The translations under genes were made by a program, and so were the position numbers. Source: Otis tarda (taxonomy: Eukaryota > Chordata > Aves > Otidiformes > Otididae). Taken from it: 64,000 nucleotides of DNA. The notes beneath the pieces are model-generated. The model saw nothing but the letters and a program-made list of their open reading frames with translations, ran no database searches and was not told where the DNA came from. The stretch is from assembly GCA_026413225.1 (NCBI GenBank), contig CM048591.1, positions 43,939,303 through 44,003,302 of the forward strand, given 5' to 3'. Every line of letters begins with the position of its first letter. Position 1 is the first letter of the stretch. Below, in pieces: positions 48,001 to 59,400 of the stretch.

Positions 48001-50714
48001 TAGGAAGCTGAAAAACTCCCTCTAGTTAACAGGCCTATGCTCCTAAGTTCTCAAAGACCACCCTCAATTTTGCTAATGAAGTAACTGATAGCAGTGCCAA
48101 GTTGTCTTCTCCCCTGAGTGGACCCCACACTGGAGGAAGATGAAATCCTGCTGAAAGAAGAGGAATGGTGGGACAAGAAGACATGGGGTAATTCTCCCGG
48201 CTCTGAAGCAGGCGTGCACAGCCTCTGCCTCTGCAGCTGCAGGTCTCCCCACGGCTTCATGCTGTCCTTACTCCCTCTCACCCTCTCCCTGGCAGGTTTC
48301 CCAGCAGAGGAGGCTCAGTGGCAGATGCTGCAGCTCCCCAGTCTGCTGGAGGCTGGAGGGGCCAGTGGGACCTGCTGCTGCAGAAAGGAGGCTCCTTGAG
48401 AGGGGCTTTCCATCACCCAGTCTGTGATTTAGTTTTCTGCTCTGTTTCCCTTAGTCTTCTTCCGTTCCCCTCTGCTCACACACATCTCACCCTGGTCCAG
48501 CCCTTGCCCCAGCTAGCCCACTGGCTTGCCAAAATCCTTACACCCAGTTTCCATATCCCCACTGCCTTCCCAAGTCCCTTCACTCTCTTTCAGGCCTCTG
48601 GTTGTATCCTGTAGCAGCCCACATGGCCCAACACCAGCCCCTTCCCACTCTGGCTTGTAGCATCAGTGCCAGCTGCCACCTGGTTATCTTGCCTGAAATG
48701 CCCATGCACTTGACATGCCAGGATGCAGCTGGCATTTTAGTTACATGCAGCAATGAATTACAGCTGGCCATTGTAATTGCAGATGAGCACACCCTTTCTG
48801 CAGGGCTCTGCTTTCTGCAAGCAGTGATGGATGGATTTAAATTCTTCTTGTCACTACCAGTTAGGAGGGAGGAGGCCCTGACACATCTTCCACCATAGTG
48901 GATTTGCATGTAGATCTGGATGCATGTCAGAGAAGCATTGTGGAAGCCCTGGAGCTAATGGCCCTGTTAACTAATGGGAAATCTACCCTCTAGCTCCTCT
49001 ATCCAGCTTCTTGCATCACTCTTGCAGAACGTGAACCGTGAGCTTGGGTTCTTCCCCAGAAACCCATCTAGGTGCCTTGTGAAAGCAGTCCTGTTTTTCT
49101 TCTTTGTTGTGAACAGCCGATTTAGCCTGGTGGTGCACAGGAAAAGAGCAGGTGCGTTTGACCTGGCATCAAGATTTAGAAGTTATATAGCTCATTATGC
49201 ATTGCAGACCTCTTAGGGGCCAGGGTGGTGAGGAGCATGAATGAATCTCCACACAAACTTTGCTGGCTGCACTTAAATGTCCCCCCATGGGCGCTGTATT
49301 TCTTGTAAACTTAATTGCCTGGAATTAGGGTCTATTTCCTGGCACTGCTGTCGAGGTCAGAAATTCTTTGGTGCCTGGAAAGCTTCTGTGGGGCAGTTTA
49401 CGTACCGTCTGCAGGGAGCCTGGGGCTGGTGGTGGCAGAAGTGGCCGCTCTTTGCACCGGTTGCCGAGGTGCCCTTTGCAGGGAAGACATAGTGTGGGTG
49501 AAATCAGAGCAGAAATTGTGGCAGCAAGGATTTTCCTGCCATTGGGAACCTGCTGGGATTCCTGTAGGTGTCAGGAAGTGCATGCTCCGCTACTGGGATG
49601 TCGACACTGCAAACGCTGCCGGCTGCTCTGCTCACCGCAGCTCCCCAGCCACAGGAGTTTATGAACTTGTAAGAGTTTAAGTGAGGGTTATTCTGAGACA
49701 GGGATTACATTTTAAGGGTTGCTTGTCCACTAGCAATCTGACTGACGGGCCCCGACCACGGAGCTTGTTTGCTCTGTACCACAGGTTTTGGGTTTCGTGC
49801 TAAGGTTAGCCACTAAGCCATTCACTTCCCTTCACCCTGGGTAATACCTTCCAGGGTTTGCTTACCTACGTAGCAAGAAGAGGTTTACATGTTTTAAAAG
49901 CAATAAAATCAGGCTGTAGCAAGCAGACATAATAAGTACCACATAAAACAGTGGGAATCTGCATGCCTGCTCCACTGGCACGGTAAAACAATGTTGGTAT
50001 GCACTTTAGTGGGTTTGATTTTAAGGCACAAGTCAAAAGATTGGATTTTTCCCTTGGCTGTGAGCTCTTTACTTCCTTTATTCCAATGCATGTTACTGAC
50101 GAGCACCAGAATGTACCCTTCAAATGGACCTGAGCATTAGTTGGAAAGTGTTGAAATGCGTAAGTGGCTGTACTGAGTGTGTACCGATGTGCTCTCGTCT
50201 GGTCGCTGTGACTAGAAGGCAGAACAAGGCTGCCTTTATACCCCTACTAGCCCTCACCTGAGCGGGGGCTGACACAAACCCTTTGCTCACATTGGGCCCT
50301 TCTCCATCCTCTGTTCTGCATCTGCTAACAAAGTCTTCTCCCTAGGACAGGTCTCTTCCCTGACCACTCTGCACGTGATCTCAACCTGGACTCCAGCTTC
50401 TCCCCCAACAAATCCCTGCCATTGCAGGAAATGGCAAGCAGATAATGGAAAGATATGCGCTGCTGAGGGACTCCACTTTATCTGCTTTATTTTTCTGCAG
50501 AAAAGGTCCATTTGGGCATCATCTTTAAGTTCCCTCTTCTCCCCAGAGCATGATGAAGAGGACCTCAGAAGGGCTGCGGCTCTTGCTCTGTATATTTGGT
50601 GTGGACCAAGTTATGCAAGGTACTGCTGTAACATCTGGAGACATATTTTTGGACCATTTCTTGGGACCACAGTTAACATCCACTTGGGGAATTCTTGTTT
50701 TTAAGAACAAGAAG
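48001..50714. other. Stretch with no recognised feature
   Basis: Higher GC than neighbours in places (48200-48400, 49380-49650), but no exon structure or repeat that I can support. Confidence 0.45.
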
Positions 50715-51070
50715 CATTTCCACTCCTCATAGTTCAAGTGGGCAGTGATGAAATTGCACAGATAAGCCTACGAACTATGAAAAGAGATTTCAGGGGTTTA
50801 GGGCGTTTGGTTCAAGGAGCAGGAGCTCAAGTGATCTTCTGTTCTATACCTTCAGGGTCAGCAAGCGGCACGGAGTGGGCTTGGAAAGTTCCATTAATGA
50901 ATAATTGGCTTAGAGGCTGGTGTCGAGAGAGAAACTTTGGGTTCTTTGATCGTGGGGCAGTTTACTCGGCCCCTGGCCTGTCTTCTGTTTGTGGAACCCA
51001 CCTTTCTTACAGGGGACAACGAATCCTAGCACAGGAGCTGGCGGGGCTTATCGACAGATCTTTAAACTAG
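50715..51070 (+). pseudogene. CR1 ORF1 C-terminus, SGNH/GDSL-esterase-like
   Basis: The frame opens after a stop at 50702 and runs to the stop at 51070. It reads LLIVQVGSDEIAQ, like the V-G-x-N-D block of SGNH hydrolases, then NNWLRGWCRERNFGFFD and GTHLSYRGQRILAQELAG, the family's last block. The Asp expected three residues before that His appears as Cys. The N-terminal GDS block is absent, so this is a fragment. Confidence 0.75.
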
Positions 51071-51702
51071 CTACGAAGGGGGAAGGGGACAAAACAAGGC
51101 CCTCAAGGGAAGAGCCCAGGGGAACGGTGCTCGATCTGGGGCTGAGGCAGCTGTCTCGGCTGAAGTGCATGTACACCAATGCACGCAGCATGAGTAACAA
51201 GCAGGAGGAGCTGGAAGCGATTGTGCGGCAGGATAACTATGACCTGGTTGCCATTACTGAAACGTGGTGGGACCACTCCCACGACTGGAGTGCTGTGATG
51301 GAAGGCTACAAGTTCTTCAGAAGGGATAGACGAGGAAGGAAGGGTGGTGGTGTGGCCCTTTATATTAAAGACTATTTTGACGTTGAAGAGCTTGGGGTTG
51401 GGAATGATACAGTTGAGTGTCTGTGGATAAGGATCAGAGGAAAGGCCTGTAGGGGTGACATCGTGGTGGGGGTCTGTTATAGACCGCCTAATCAGGATGA
51501 AGAGAAGGACGAGGCGTTCTATGAGCAGCTTGAGCGAGTCGCGCAATCGCCAGCACTCGTTCTTGTGGGAGACTTCAACTTCCCTGATATATGCTGGGAA
51601 TATCATACAGCGCACAGGAAACAGTCCAAAAGGTTCCTAGAGGGTGTGGAAGATAGTTTCCTTATGCAGCTGGTACGAGAGCCTACCGGGGTGGTGCCCT
51701 GA
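51071..51702 (+). pseudogene. CR1 ORF2, endonuclease domain
   Basis: An apurinic-type endonuclease nicks the target DNA for retrotransposition (known). Motifs in order: YTNARSMSNKQEELEAI, ITETWW, GGGVALYIKD, GVCYRPPN and GDFNFPDICWE, with the final SDHEIVEF in the next frame. The open frame starts upstream at 50989, overlapping ORF1, and ends in a premature TGA after REPTGVVP owing to a frameshift at about 51686-51695. Confidence 0.9.
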
Positions 51703-51734
51703 TTGACCTGCTCTTTACTAATAGAGAAGGTCTG

Positions 51735-53924
51735 GTGGGAGACGTGAAGGTTGGGCACTGTCTTGGGCAGAGCGACCATGAAATTGTAGAATTCTCTATT
51801 CTTGGAGATGTCAGAAGGATCACTAGCAGAACGGCTATCCTGAACTTCAAGAGGGCGGACTTTGACTTGTTCAAGACGCTTGTTGCGAGGGTCCCTTGGG
51901 AGTCGCTCCTTAAGGGTAAAGGGGTCCAGGAAGCCTGGACGCTCCTCAAGATGGAGATCTTAAAGGCACAAGAACAGGCTGTTCCTGAATGCCGTAAGGC
52001 GAGCCGTAGGGGAAGAAGACCGGTGTGGATGAACCGGGAAGTATTGTTGAGGCTTCGGAAGAAAAAGAGAGTCTATGTCCTCTGGAAGAAGGGACAGGCT
52101 ACTTGGGGAGATTACAAAGAAGTTTCTAAGGTATGCAGGGAGGAAGTTAGGAAGGCAAAAGCTCAGCATGAACTCAGATTGGCCACTGCAGTAAAAGAGA
52201 ACAAGAAATCCTTTTACAAATATATCAGTGGTAAGAAAAGAAATAAGGAGAATTTACACCCTTTACTTGATGCAGCGGGGAATGTGATCACTGAGGATAA
52301 GGAGAAGGCTGAGGTCCTCAACGCCTTCTTTACTTCTGCCTTTAATAGGCAGATCAGTTATCCTCAGGGCACTTTATGCCCTAATCTGGAAGTCTGGGAT
52401 GCCAGGCCGATTACACCCCCTGTGGTACAGGTGGAGACAGTTAGAGAGCTCCTTCTCCATCTGGACTGCCACAAGTCCATGGGACCGGATGGGCTCCATC
52501 CTAGGGTGCTAAGGGAGTTGGTGGGGGTGATTGCCGAGCCGGTCTCGGCCATCTACCAGCGCTTCTGGTTATCTGGGGAGGTCCCGGAGGACTGGAGGCT
52601 TGCCGATGCGACTCCCATCTACAGGAAGGGCCGTAAGGAGGATCCGGGGAACTACAGGCCTGTCAGCCTGACCTCAGTACCCGGGAAAGTTATGGAGCAA
52701 ATCATCTTGGGTGAGATCACTCGGCATATGAGTGGCATCCAGGGGATCAGGCCCAGCCAGCACGGGTTCACGAAAGGCAGGTTGTGCTTGACCAACCTCA
52801 TTTCCTTTTACGACTGGGTGACCAGACTGGTGGATGAGGGAAAGGCTGTTGATGTGGTCTACCTGGACTTCAGCAAAGCCTTTGACACGGTCTCTCACAG
52901 TATTCTCCTAGGGAAACTGGCTGCCTGTGGACTGGGTAGGTATACCCTTCTTTGGATAAAGAACTGGCTAGGGAGCCGTGCCCAGCAGGTAGTAGTTAAT
53001 GGAGTCAAGTCCAGCTGGCAGCCTGTTACAAGTGGTGTCCCCCAGGGGTCGGTACTTGGGCCCATCTTGTTCAATATCTTTATTGATGACCTAGACGAGG
53101 GGATTGAGTGTACCCTCAGTAAGTTTGCAGATGACACCAAGTTGGGTGGCGGTGTTGATCTGCCTGAGGGTAGGGAGGCCCTTCAGAGGGATCTGGATAG
53201 GCTGGATCGCTGGGCTGAGCTGAATGGGATGAGGTTCAACAAGGCCAAGTGTCGGGTCCTGCTCTTTGGCCACAATAACCCCATGCAGCGCTATAGGCTC
53301 GGAGCTGAGTGGCTGGAGGACTGTGAAGAGGAAAGGGACCTGGGGGTGTTGGTTGATGCTCAGCTGAACATGAGCCGACAGTGTGCCCAGGTGGCCAAGA
53401 GGGCCAACGGCATCCTGGCCTGCATTAGAAATAGTGTGGCCAGCAGGAGCAGGGAGGTAATCATCCCCCTGTATTCGGCACTGGTGAGGCCGCACCTCGA
53501 GTATTGTGTTCAGTTTTGGGCCCCTCACTACAAGAAAGACATTGAAGCCCTGGAACGTGTCCAGAGAAGGGCAACAAAGCTGGTGAGGGGTCTGGAGCAC
53601 AAGTCTTATGAGGAGCGGCTGAGAGAGTTGGGATTGTTTAGTCTGGAGAAGAGGAGGCTCAGGGGAGACTTCATTGCACTCTATAGCTTCCTGAAGGCAG
53701 GTTGTGATGAACAGGGGTTTGGCCTCTTCTTCCAGGCAACAAGCAGGACCCGAGGAAATGGCCACAAGTTGTACCAAAGGAGGTTTAGATTGGACGTGAG
53801 GAAAAACTTTTTCTCTCAAAGAGTGGTAAGGCACTGGAATGGCCTGCCCAGGGAGGTGGTGGAGTTGCCGTCCCTGGAAGTGTTCAAGAGGCGACTTGAT
53901 GAGAAGCTACAAGATATGGTTTAG
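51735..53924 (+). pseudogene. CR1 ORF2, end of endonuclease plus reverse transcriptase (729 codons open)
   Basis: The frame is open from just after the frameshift to the natural stop. It carries [39 protein letters not shown], the A motif [11 protein letters not shown], the B motif [16 protein letters not shown] and the catalytic FADD (C motif), followed by the CR1 C-terminal domain. All catalytic Asp residues look intact. One frameshift separates it from the endonuclease, so I call it a pseudogene; a read error at that site is possible. Confidence 0.9.
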
Positions 53925-54009
53925 TAGCTGTGACAGCAATGGTAGTGGGAAGATGGTTGGACTAGATGATCTTATAGGTCCCATCCAACCATGTGATTCT
54001 ATGATTCTA

Positions 54010-55677
54010 ATTTCTAGTTTTTCTGTGACCTTATTCAAGGTGTCTGATATACCTCTAGCTGCATCATTTACAAGGATGAAAGAACTGGATTTTTGAATGG
54101 TGGCACAGGTTGCTTAGATGAGCTATGTATCGGTAACAGAAAATCTTCCTGATGAGTAAACCATTATCAGAAACTTAAAAACAGTAAATGCTACTTGTTC
54201 TATTTAGTCGCAAAATTATGTTATTTTTCATTTAATCTGTCATTTAAATCCTATGATTGTTATTCAAAGTGATATTACAGAGATATACAGTTATTAAAAT
54301 TGTTTCAGGTGGGTTCAATAGTAGTATTACACACTTGCAGAGTGATTGTCAATCCAAAGAGCTCAAAGAGCTTTGCCAGCATTGTATTGGCCTCCCAGCA
54401 CCACTGGCAATATCTAGATGATCTAACCCCGGTTTTTAAGTTGTTTTAAAGTCTGCAAAGAACTGAATGCTAATGATCCTGCTCAGTTTACCTCCGCTCT
54501 TTACTCATGAGGCAATCACCTATTCATTCCCAAAAGCCTGAAATAAAAGGTACTGGTTTTGAGTCAGAGGGGAAAGTAATGCTTGTGTTTTCCTGTGCAC
54601 ATTTATGTGTAACTAATGAACCCAGACCTAATGTATTACCAGGTCTGATATATAACTTAGTAGTGATCAGACATCCATGCTGCCAGAAACCAAACCCCAA
54701 ACAACATGCAGCTCACTCTGTCCTGTCACCTTCAGTCGCTCTCCGTTGCTGTCATTGGTCAAGATGTGTAGCTCTGACAGCTCATAAGCTAGTAAATAAC
54801 ATAAAAATGTTGCAAGTTGTATTATTTTTTTTTAATTACATGTTTTCTGTTCTCAGGGACAAGTCCCTAGATGTTGAAGGAAAACTCCAAGAGCATGAAT
54901 AGCAATTTTAAAACACAGATAACATGGTCTGCACTTAGTCATCATTAACAAGCACAGCGTGCGATACAAGTCAGTTGCAGTGCAGTACAGCAAGTTCTTT
55001 ATCATCTCTTCTATCACATTTCATAGAAGCATTTAGTTTACAGTAGATTAATGTCTTAACCTCTTAGCTTATTAATGTGAAACACAATCAACCCTATGTA
55101 ATAAGATCAGACAGTAGGAGCTTAACCCAGTGCTAATTTTTAATCCATTTTCCACCAGTTAGAACACACGATGAGAGCTAGTAGACAGGAAACTGAGTAT
55201 CTGTTCATGCACAGTAGGGAAGTCATCATTACTTTTCACAAAACTGACCCATTGCAAGGAAATATTTCTTGTGCTTTACCTTTTTGTGCTGTTCCACCTA
55301 AACCTTGGGTCTTAGCTTTAGGAGGATAATGAAGCTCGAATGGTTGGACAACATTGCCAAACAAGATCTCTTGGATAGGAGAGGTCTGATCTGATTACCT
55401 GGCATACAGGATTAAGAAATGATGGGCAGGTAACTTTTTCTGCTGGAGACAGTATTTCACGTCACCAGTTGTTCTCATCTGTAGCTCTTTGTAATGAATG
55501 ACAAAACGCCCAATTCCTGAAACCCCGGAGTGGTAACAGGAAATTTTCACCATTGCTTAGTGTGACATGTGATCTGATTTCTACTGCTTACCATCATTGT
55601 CTTAGACCTGCTGTTATGAAGTCAGGATTTCAGCATGTTGCATGCAGTGCTGTCTGCCATGTGCTTCCCTGCTGTCC
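54010..55677. other. Stretch with no recognised feature
   Basis: A/T-rich sequence between the CR1 and the compact LTR; no exon or repeat that I can support. Confidence 0.5.
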
Positions 55678-55970
55678 TGTTACCGAAATCTGGAATAAAA
55701 CTCCTTAACAGCAATGTGAAGTTAAGAAGGAGGAACTTCTTTATTGCAGCGCTGGGCGTGCGGGGGATCGCTCCACCTAGCGTGCGCACCTGTCTGATCC
55801 AACAGCACAGTTAAATACACATTCGATATACATATTCACTAGATTTACGAGAAATGTTATACATAAACATCAGTCTTCTGAGAAATCATTATAATACGTC
55901 TCCTCCCATTTGCGCATGCTCAGTCTTTTGAGTCGAGGGTCTTCTAGTGGTCTTAGGGCTTGTCAGAACA
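55678..55970 (-). repeat. Compact retroviral LTR (3' LTR)
   Basis: 293 bp with TG...CA ends: on the minus strand it begins TGTTCTGACAAG and ends GGTAACA. It has a TATTTAA box (55811-55817 reversed) and an AATAAA signal (55740-55745 reversed) about 70 bp apart. A polypurine tract sits immediately upstream of its 5' end, which makes it a 3' LTR. The family is not recognised; its size resembles short avian LTRs. Confidence 0.75.
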
Positions 55971-55980
55971 CCCCCTCCTT
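55971..55980 (-). other. Polypurine tract
   Basis: Minus strand AAGGAGGGGG directly abutting the LTR start, as in retroviral plus-strand priming sites. Confidence 0.7.
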
Positions 55981-56470
55981 GAATTCACTGGTTGAACTCC
56001 TCCTTAAATCGTCCATATATAGTCTTGAGAACAAGGTCGCCTTGCCCTTGAATCTTCTGTCTTGAAAGTGATGGCTCAAGGCCCAAGCTGCATAGTTGGT
56101 GCCTCGTTCTACCACTCTCCTAACTACCCCAGACACGTTAGGCTAACTTCCAATAAACGAGGTGGTGTAACAGTTCTAAGACTCCCTGTTCCCTCTAAGG
56201 ATATTTCATATAAAATTTTACCCATGTGACTATAGTTCTACAGTTAGCAAGAATCACCCCATATTAATATTCCAGAATCATATTGATTAAGTATTTTCCT
56301 ATTATCAATCATTGGTAATATCATTGATTATAATTCTACTGATTAAAGTCCTCGATAGCCAGATCGATACAGGAGGGGCGGAGCAGCAAGCTAATAATCA
56401 GCTCGCTTTAACTCATAATACTTGTAACAGTCCATCCTCAGAGAGACGCGTTCCTCTGATGTAAGCTCCC
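55981..56470 (-). mobile_element. ERV internal remnant next to the 3' LTR, unclassified
   Basis: Its position upstream of the polypurine tract on the minus strand implies the 3' end of an ERV interior. No motif for envelope or another gene is clear. Its high-coordinate limit is a guess and no 5' LTR was found further right. Confidence 0.45.
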
Positions 56471-59400
56471 TATAATCTTACTATCAGGAGGGAAGACATC
56501 ATTTCCTAAGAGATGTGAAAGGGACAAAAAGCTAAATTCCTTGCGTGTAATTGAAAATTCTCCATTGTAGCTCTGAGAGCAGAGTTTACTTACCACGAGG
56601 CCTTACAGTTCCAGGAAAAGATGAAGTTAGCTTGGCATCGTGGGAAACCACTATGGCTACCTAATAATCACTTTAAAGAGGATTGCATGTTTTCTTGAAT
56701 TTTTATATAAAAAATCGTCTCAATAGCAAATATATCATTTTTCCCTGTGGCCACATTTTATCAAAAGCCTTTGGTATAACAAGGAGCTTTTCAACAACAG
56801 GAACGTAATTTTGTCAGTTGAACATGCTATGTAATTAAAGGATTAACATTTTCTCTGAAATGGAATTAAGAAACAGAAATGGGTCTGGAGTTAACTCCTC
56901 CATGCTTAAATGACTGGCCAGGGATTTCAAGGTGTAAAGTTTCATTGGGAAACGTGCATTTTGGCTAGAGCTGTGCAAAATATTGCTGTGAAGATATTTT
57001 GGACTGAAATATTTGGAAAATTTTCTGTCAGAATTTTGATGGAGGGAGGCTGTTAGAGGAAGAACGATGTGAAAAGCTGGAAAGAGGACAAAGAAATGTA
57101 TTTTCCAATCCGGCAACCTCTCAGTCTCCTGTTGCAGACGGTGATCTCAAATCCACGCACATACTCACTGGCATACACATTTACCTACGTTTGAAAATAT
57201 GCAAATACAAACTTTGAGAAAAGACACCTTTTCAGTTTTTACATATTCAACATGGCAAGTCTCCAGTACTTCATAAAACTCTGTGTAATTCATTACTGGG
57301 AATGACAACATGCATGTCTGGGCATGTGGATTTCTCGGCCTGCCCAGAATGCCTGGACATCTGTCAATCCCAGCAAGGCCATGTGTCTATTTTGTTACTG
57401 CCTTAGTTATGGGCTGTAAATACTGAGACTAATTTAATCTTTCTTTTCACAGAAAGTTAAATCTCTCGAAATTATCGCTATTGTTTTAGAGAAAAGAATG
57501 GCATGGAAATGCATGTATTTTCAAGATGAGAGTCTCTCACAAAGATTTCAAGAGGTTTTTACACCCAGATAACTAGCATCTTTTCACAGTTTTGTGGGCG
57601 CTGTGATAAATTGCAGGATTAACTGGTGAGTAGCTATTAGGAGAAGACTGCCTGTATGTTCCTGCCCAAATTACTGTGAACAGGTTATGTTTTCTCTGGC
57701 TTTTGACTATTAGGACAGTGCAGTTTCCCTGCAATTGGACTAAGGACACTGGTGGGTCACACCGTCTGCACAGAAGTCTCATGCTATCACTTTTTCTCTC
57801 ACCTCTTCCTTTGCCACTACTGATGTCACCACCATTTTTTTTTTTGCCACCAAGAATCATGACTCGGATAATATCTTGACTGGTAGCCCCTGGGGCTATA
57901 GCTCAGCTCCTGCAGCTTCCTTTACACTGGAAGAAACATCTTCTTCCTATTTTTCTCTCCTCAGGCAAAGCGGTTGTCAGGGTCTTCCACGGCTCTGGCT
58001 GTGCTCCCTGCTGCCTCCTGATGTCCCACCCATGCAGAGGCCCTTGGCACAGGCTCTTGCCGATGCTGTGGCTCTCCTTGCCTGCCATTCTCATCACATC
58101 GTGTCTGCCTTTGGGTGTCTTTACTGGCATCTGCTGAGTCACTGTGGGCCCTCCCCTCATGTCACCATGGATTTGCCATGGATTTCTGTACATTGCAAGG
58201 TCCAAGCTGGCTCTGAATGGGCTGATTTGGGGACTAGGAGCTGTATAGTCATAACAGCACCAAGACATCTCTTCTTATCCGTTCCTGCTCTGCTTTACTC
58301 AGGCAGAATTTGTGCTTCCTTCACAACTATCCTGGATATCTTTGCATGGTACTTTGTTATGCCACACCAACACACTTTGCACTCAAAATGTGCAGTTTTC
58401 TGTGAAAAAAAACCTAGGTCTCTAGTCGAGACCTAGACAAGTGGCCTTTCTTGCTTGTTCAGTGGTGCCTTTCACCGTTGCATGTTTCTTGCTTACTTTG
58501 CTCTATGACTTGTAACTGACATGCAGTACCAAAAATGTGAAAAATATTCTCAGTCAGCTCCAAAGATTTTTAAAAGATTGTCATGAAGCTGGAAAGGTGA
58601 AAAAATTAATGTTTTTTTTTTTTGCTTGCGGAATGAGATGTTTCATTTGATGCCTTTTTAAAAATTCCAGTGCCGTTAAATAAAACTGAAGTAAAATTGA
58701 AAGACTTCATTTTAGAGTTATCAAAATGCTTTAACTACCTCTGCTATCTTTGCACTAAAAAAGGTTCCAGGCACAAAACTCCAATCAGCTCTGTTCAGTA
58801 GAAGAGCTTGCACATCGATTTGCACATCTGCTTGTCACGAAGGCGTCTCTCTGCTCTGCTCCCTCCTATCACTGAACAGGAAGCACCTGCAGCACTATTT
58901 CGTCTTGGCTTCCACTCAGACCAGCTTCTCTCACCATGTCTTATGTTAAAAAATAACAGCTTAACAAACAGTCATTTTAGGAACATTTTGTTTGTAGTGC
59001 TTCACACAGTGCACTTTGTATTTTCCCTCAGCTCTTTGTATAGATCTTGTTCCAAACAAACACTTTGCAACGGGAAAGGAGTCTTTGGATAGAGCCTATT
59101 GGTACTATGCCATCATTTAAACAGAAATATCTGAATAATTTATTAATCTTTCAGTTCCTTATCACAAGGTCAGATGTAGCGTCCATGTGAACGGCAGTCG
59201 CTGGCCCACCGCCACGCAGTGCACCATGCTTTGAGGGAAAAGCTGCATGGCTGGACAGGGGTTTGCACACCCGCTCAAAGACACATGCATGGGCTCTGCT
59301 GCTCTGCGATGCTGAAGGCTTCCCCCAGCTTTTTGGAAAGAAGATGCACATGTGCACTAAGGAGAAAGGGGTTTTTGCATGAACTACCCGTGCTCCCGCA

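Larger units (their letters stand above)
50715..54009 (+). mobile_element. Long CR1 LINE with nearly open ORF2
   Basis: About 3.3 kb, 5'-truncated within ORF1. It carries the end of ORF1 (esterase domain), the endonuclease and reverse transcriptase of ORF2, a short 3' UTR and the tail GTGATTCTATGATTCTAA. It is the best-preserved mobile element in the window. Full-length CR1 is about 4.5 kb, so roughly the first quarter is absent. Its good coding state and intact tail suggest recent insertion compared with the other copies. Confidence 0.93.

Noticed and set aside
57876-58436. 186-codon plus-strand open frame
   Set aside because: No recognisable domain, no convincing splice or promoter context, and composition typical of chance open frames in GC-richer DNA.
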